Source: Cherax quadricarinatus
Lineage: Eukaryota > Arthropoda > Malacostraca > Decapoda > Parastacidae
Reading direction: 5' to 3'
NCBI RefSeq assembly: GCF_038502225.1
Contig: NW_027196486.1
Coordinates: 25,459-89,458, forward strand
Length of the DNA: 64,000 nucleotides
Shown: positions 59,766-64,000 of the stretch, in pieces
Layout: every line of letters starts with the position of its first letter
Numbering within the stretch: position 1 is the stretch's first letter
Notes under the pieces: generated by a model
What the model was told of the DNA's origin: nothing
The model's database searches: none
What the model saw: the letters and a program-made list of their open reading frames with translations, nothing else
Translations under genes and position numbers: made by a program

Positions 59766-60050
59766 AAGGGGTTCTTAAATGGAGATATCGAGGGTTGAAG
59801 GTAGACACACTTGTTGGATGGTAACATATATTGTCAGACTGAGATGATGAGGAATGGAGCCCAGCCTTGCCGTGTTCTTGTCTGGATGGTCTGCCGCCGA
59901 GTGAGACCGGGGCAGAGGCATGAGCCTACACATGAGCATCCTGTGACGTCACACAAAGTCACAGGACTACAAGGGATCTCCTATCTAAAGCACATGGATG
60001 ATACTAATATGCTATGCTATATAACACAGGGATCAGCAACTATGCTGACA
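59766..60050 (-). repeat. LTR (5' LTR in minus orientation)
   Basis: 285 bp and the same length as the partner at 55509-55793, with five substitutions seen (for example CATGAGCC/CACGAGCC and GCACATGG/GCATATGG). It should carry the promoter of the element. The putative primer-binding site lies just outside it, at about 59736-59757. Confidence 0.9.
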
Positions 60051-60070
60051 CTGCCACCACCAGCCCCTCA
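60051..60070. repeat. Remnant unit of the 23-bp minisatellite
   Basis: CTGCCACCACCAGCCCCTCA, a single leftover array unit between the LTR element and the next LINE. It proves that both inserted separately into the same array. Confidence 0.93.
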
Positions 60071-61378
60071 CCTGGAGTTTACCTGAAGAAAGTTCCGGGA
60101 GTCAACGCCCCCGCGGCCCGGTCTGTAACCAGGCCTAATGGTGGACTAGGGGCCTGATCAACCACGCTGTTACTGCTGGCCGCACGCAAACCAACGAACG
60201 AACCACAGCCCGGCTGGTCAGGTACCGACTTTAGGTGCCTGTCCAAGGCCTGCTGGAAGACAGCTAGGGATCTATTGGTAATCCCCCTTATGTATGCTGG
60301 GAGGCAGTTGAACAGTCTTGGGCCCCTGACGCTTATTGTGTTGTCTCTTAAAGTGCTAGTGGCACCCCTGTTTTTCAGTGGGGGGATGTTGCATCGTCTG
60401 CCGTGTCTTTTACTTTCATGGGGAGTGATTTTCATGTGCAAGTTTGGTACTAATCCATATAGGATTTTCCTGGTGTATATAATCATGTATCTCTCCCTCC
60501 TGCGTTCTAGGAAGTACATGGGCTTGGCATCCCTAGTTTTGAAGGTTCTCATTATCCATCCTTTTATTTTTCTAGCATATGCGATTGATACAATGTTATG
60601 GTCCTTGAAGGTGAGATCTTCTGACATGATCACTCCCAAGTCTTTGACATTAGTTTTTTCGCTCTACTGTGTGTTTGGAATTTGTTTTTATACTCCGATG
60701 AAATTTTAATTTCCTCACGTTTACCATATCGGAGAAATTGAAATTTCTCATCGTTAAACTTCATATTGTTTTCTGCAGCCCATTTAAAGATTTGGTTGAT
60801 TTTCGCCTGGAGTCTTGCAGTGTCTTCATTGGAGGACACTGGCATGCAGATTCGGGTGTCATCTGCAAAGGAAGACACGGCACTGTGGCTTACATCCCTG
60901 TCTATGTCCGATATGAGGATAAGGAACAAGATGGGAGAGAGTTCTGTGCCTTGCGGAACAGAACTTTTCACCGTAGCCGCCTCAGACTTTATTCTGTTGA
61001 CTACTACTCTTTGTGTTTTTTTTTTTTGTCAGGAAATTATAGATCCATCTGCTAACTTTTCCTGTTATTCCTTTGTCACGTATTTTGTGCGCTATTACAC
61101 CATGGTCACACTTGTCGAAGGCTTTTGCAAAGTCTGTGTATATTACATCTGCATTCTGTTTGTCTTCTAGTGCATCCAGGACCTTATCATAGTCATCCAG
61201 TAGTTGGGAGAGACAGGAGCGACCTGCTCTAAACCCATGCTGCCCTGGGTTATGTAAATGATGGGTGTCTAGATGGGTGGCGATCTTGCTTCTTAGGACC
61301 TTTTAATGATTTTTATAATATGGAACATTAGTGCAGTCGGTCTGTAGTTCTTTGCTATTGCTTTACTGTCCCCTTTGT
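60071..61378 (-). pseudogene. Jockey/CR1-like LINE, 5'-truncated
   Basis: Minus-strand RT pieces in order: HNPGQHGFRAGRSCLSQLL and box A DVIYTDFAKAFDKCDHG (61030-61220); SSVPQGTELSPILFLI and catalytic SFADDTRI (60630-60971); LGVIMSEDLTFKDH, then a C-terminal segment with RDNTISVRGPRLFNCLPAYI (60079-60639). The catalytic Asp residues are present, but the frame breaks at A runs (61017-61028 and about 60657) and near 61300. The 3' end (GAACTTTCTTCAGGTAAACT and CCAGG on the minus strand) lacks poly-A. Both ends lie in the 23-bp array. I recall this family as very common in decapods. Confidence 0.8.
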
Positions 61379-62380
61379 CACCGCCACCAGCCCTCAGAGG
61401 TGTACACAGCCTCAGAGGTGTCACCACCAGCCCCCTCAGAGTGTCACCACCAGCCCTCCAGAGGTGTCTGCAACCCCTCCAGGTGCCACCACCAGCCCTC
61501 AAGGAGTGTCACCACCAGCCCTCAGAGTTACCACCAGCCCCTCCCAGAGTGCCACCACCAGCCTTCAGAGTGTCACCACCCAGCCCCTCAGAGGTGCCAC
61601 CACCCAGCCCTCAGGTGTCACCCATCAGCCCCTCAGAATTGCCTCCACAGCCCTCAGAGGTGTCACCACCAGCCTCAGAGGAGTCACCACCAGCCTCAGA
61701 GGTGTCACCACCCAGCCCCTCCAGAGGTGTCTGCAGCCCACTCAGAGGGTGCCTACCAGCCCTCAGAGGGTGTGCCTGGCCCCTCAGGGTGTCACCACCA
61801 GCCCCTCAGAGGTGCCACCACCAGCCCTCAGAGAGTGTCACCACCAGCCCCTCAGGGTGCCACCACCAGCCCTCAGAGTGTCACCACCAGCCCTCAGGGT
61901 GCCACCACCAGCCCCTCAGGGTGCCACCCGGCCACACCCACCCCTTCAGAGGTGTCACCACCGCTCCCCTCAGGAGTGCCACCACCAGCCCTCCAGAGGT
62001 GTCACCATCAGCCCCTCCAGAGGTGCCTCACCAGCCTCAGAGGTGTCACCACCAGCCTCAGAGGTGTCACCACCCAGCCCCTCAGTGTCACCACCAGCCC
62101 TCAGAGGTGTCACCTGGCCCCTCAGAATTGCCACCACCAGCCCTCAGAGTGTCACCACCAGCCCCTCAGAGGTGTCACCACCAGCCCCTCAGAGGTGCCA
62201 CCACCAGCCCTCCAGGGTGTCACCACCAGCCCTCAGGTTGCCACACACACCAGCCCTCAGGGGTGTCACCACCAGCCCTCAGAGGTGTCACCACCAGCCC
62301 CTCTCAGAGGTGCCACCAGCCCTCAGAGGTGTCTACCAGCCCCTCAGAGGTGCCAGCACAATCACATAACAGCTCTTCAT
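61379..62380. repeat. 23-bp minisatellite, right part (array 8 continued)
   Basis: Same unit as 53961-55508 but with GTGTCACC variants and frequent single-base gains and losses in the C runs (AGCCCTCAG against AGCCCCTCAG). The register changes constantly. It is far more degenerate at the indel level than the left part, which may be biological or due to sequencing error in C runs. Confidence 0.93.
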
Positions 62381-62384
62381 AGGA

Positions 62385-62552
<168 letters not shown>

Positions 62553-62589
62553 ATTCTATGTGAACATCTATTAATAAAGCAGGAATACA

Positions 62590-64000
62590 TTTTACAGAAA
62601 AACACAAAACATAGATACAATGGTACAATGTATTAAAAGATGTGGGCTCCTCCAGCTCCTCCGAACCAGAGGCGAGCCAAGTATGCAGCAAGCATTTCCT
62701 CTGGATGGCCACGCTGAAACCTTGGAACATGAAAGTAGCTGCCATTGGGTCCATGGTGGTGTCGATGAATCTGGAACCCAGTTCTTTTGAAACGTGTGAC
62801 ATTTTTCCCCATGATCCCAAGGTCTCTGGTCCACTGGGACAATTGATGCTGTTGGCTTATGTGCCTGTACTTGCTGATCTTGTACTCCTCCTGTGGTCAG
62901 CAGCTCACTCCCTGTCGCCCAACACTGTGATGGATGAGTGACAGCCAGTGTGAACACACCAGGTATGATCCCATGTAAAAGCTTGCATTCTTCCAGGATA
63001 GATGGTGATCCCATCAGGAGTGGTTTTGCTGGGTTGTGCGTGTTGGCTGCTGATGATCAGGGCTCCCTCTCGGCTGGGCATCAATTGTAGCAAGGGTTCT
63101 CTTTATGATGTCATTGACCTCATTGTATCTTGCATGCCAGCCCTTAGTTTTGGAACAGTTAGAGACCATGTAGGCCATCATTGGTCTGCACGCTTTGCCG
63201 CAAATACACGTATATTCTCTGTGTGGTGGGGCAGCAAGGCGCAAATTTTCTATTACGGAGGTCTTAGGGTCAGTTGCGTTCCCATTGCCGATATAGGAAC
63301 TGTTTGAAGGGATCCCAGAGTGATGTGCTCCACAGCCTGGAGATGGGCAGTCTCCTATCTGATATTTGCAGCCCTATGAGCATGTTGTTGCTTAGAAAGC
63401 ACCTTTTTCAGCGATCAGGCCATCCCAGCTTGATTGTTTGTGAGCCAGTGCTGCACTGGGGTTTGGTGCTGGAGCAGCAAGAGTCTCCCATTCAGTGATG
63501 GCACTGACATAGCTGGGGTCCTGTATTCCTGCTGAGTCACTAGAGTTGCTCAGGAAGAATTTGTCTTATCAACTCGTTTGATGCCATGGAAGAGAATAGG
63601 AAGCTGGTAGAGCAATCTGCGTGGAGGATGGTGCTCCCAGCCCACCCAACAGCGGAGAGTGAGGCTTGCAACCACTGTGCATCTTCAGGGAAATATTCAT
63701 GCTCTCTGCTTGGTCTTGGGAAAGTCATATTCCTTGAGTTTGGACTGCTGAAGTTTGGGGGCATACTCAGACGGTAGGTAAGTTTTTGGGATTGACAGGC
63801 ACCTGGTGAGTAGGTAGAAGGCATCATGTGTGTCAATGTCTTTCATCCTGCTTTCCATCGTCCGGAGGTCTGATACTTTTTTTCTAGGATCAGATCGATG
63901 TCATTGGACAGAGGAGCACCAGGGAGAGTGCTGTGGCTGGATCAATGGCTCGTGCTTCTAATTAAAACAGCTCTAATATTCTGGATCATCTGTTGATTGG
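62590..64000 (-). pseudogene. RLE-type non-LTR retroelement, decayed (copy 2, partial)
   Basis: The minus strand matches the C-terminal third of the RLE element at 49913-52714 in pieces. CICGKAC...NEVNDIIKRTLATI (63014-63244) corresponds to CICGRAT...NEVNDIIKRSLATA. The segment at 62633-62842 ([20 protein letters not shown]) aligns with the last 50 residues of copy 1. 63540-63836 covers the region just after the RT (NMTFPRPSREHEYFPEDAQW). Several frameshifts separate the pieces. The element continues past the window end, so its RT is not visible. Confidence 0.75.

Larger units (their letters stand above)
55509..60050 (-). mobile_element. LTR retrotransposon without recognised gag/pol, 4.5 kb
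   Basis: Two 285-bp direct repeats flank 3972 bp. The LTRs differ at about five positions (roughly 98 percent identity by eye), so the insertion is fairly recent. Read on the minus strand the LTR begins TGTCAGCATAG, and a sequence TGGTGGCATCGGAGGGCC lies a few bases after the right-hand LTR, a plausible tRNA primer-binding site. This sets the orientation as minus. The array flanks give GTGCCACC (55501-55508) and CTGCCACC (60051-60058), a possible 8-bp target duplication with one mismatch, though such motifs recur throughout the array. Confidence 0.82.

Overview
This looks like a repeat-dominated eukaryotic nuclear window, most likely from a decapod crustacean. The grounds are long AT, CT, GT, ATT and GCT microsatellites, minisatellites kilobases long, several clades of non-LTR retrotransposon, tRNA-derived SINEs and a TIR element set in TA dinucleotides. 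Several dispersed repeats resemble, from memory, families common in crayfish, lobster and shrimp genomes; no search was run. Nothing is prokaryotic, and no intact tRNA, rRNA or CRISPR is present.

Layout. Positions 1-7240 hold minisatellites with 26/25-, 29-, 31- and 20-bp units. Positions 7.2-14.6 kb hold microsatellites, SINE and RTE relics, and the only convincing host gene: a minus-strand bHLH transcription factor of the Delilah type (9231-9986) with a probable intron just upstream of its ATG. A 15-bp minisatellite fills 14637-21567. A nearly complete minus-strand non-LTR retrotransposon with two intact ORFs (LINE A, 21568-27584) interrupts it, and three array units survive beyond the insertion (27585-27631). 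A 31-bp array (28349-30746) is followed by a related plus-strand LINE (B, about 31.0-36.96 kb) whose ORF2 is frameshifted. A degenerate repeat, a SINE cut by a third LINE end (C) and a 3.4-kb 24-bp array (39838-43195) come next.

Positions 43.2-53.9 kb mix RTE-like LINE relics, one of them with an open 419-codon RT fragment, GCT-rich simple sequence, three copies of a roughly 390-bp TIR element lying in (TA)n, a 63-bp perfect inverted repeat, and a decayed retroelement with a restriction-like endonuclease (RLE). Positions 54-62.4 kb are one 23-bp minisatellite split by two insertions: a 4.5-kb LTR element without recognisable gag or pol (LTRs 55509-55793 and 59766-60050) and a 5'-truncated Jockey/CR1-like LINE (60071-61378). 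The window ends in a second decayed RLE retroelement.

There is no operon-like organisation. The coding content is one developmental transcription factor plus selfish elements, and the main theme is nested insertion of retroelements into tandem arrays. The very long reading frames over the arrays come from stop-free repeat units and are not annotated as genes. I found no clear new enzymatic system. The strongest unusual signals are the nested insertions, the two LINE copies that border the same SINE-tail site, and the LTR element with no visible coding capacity.
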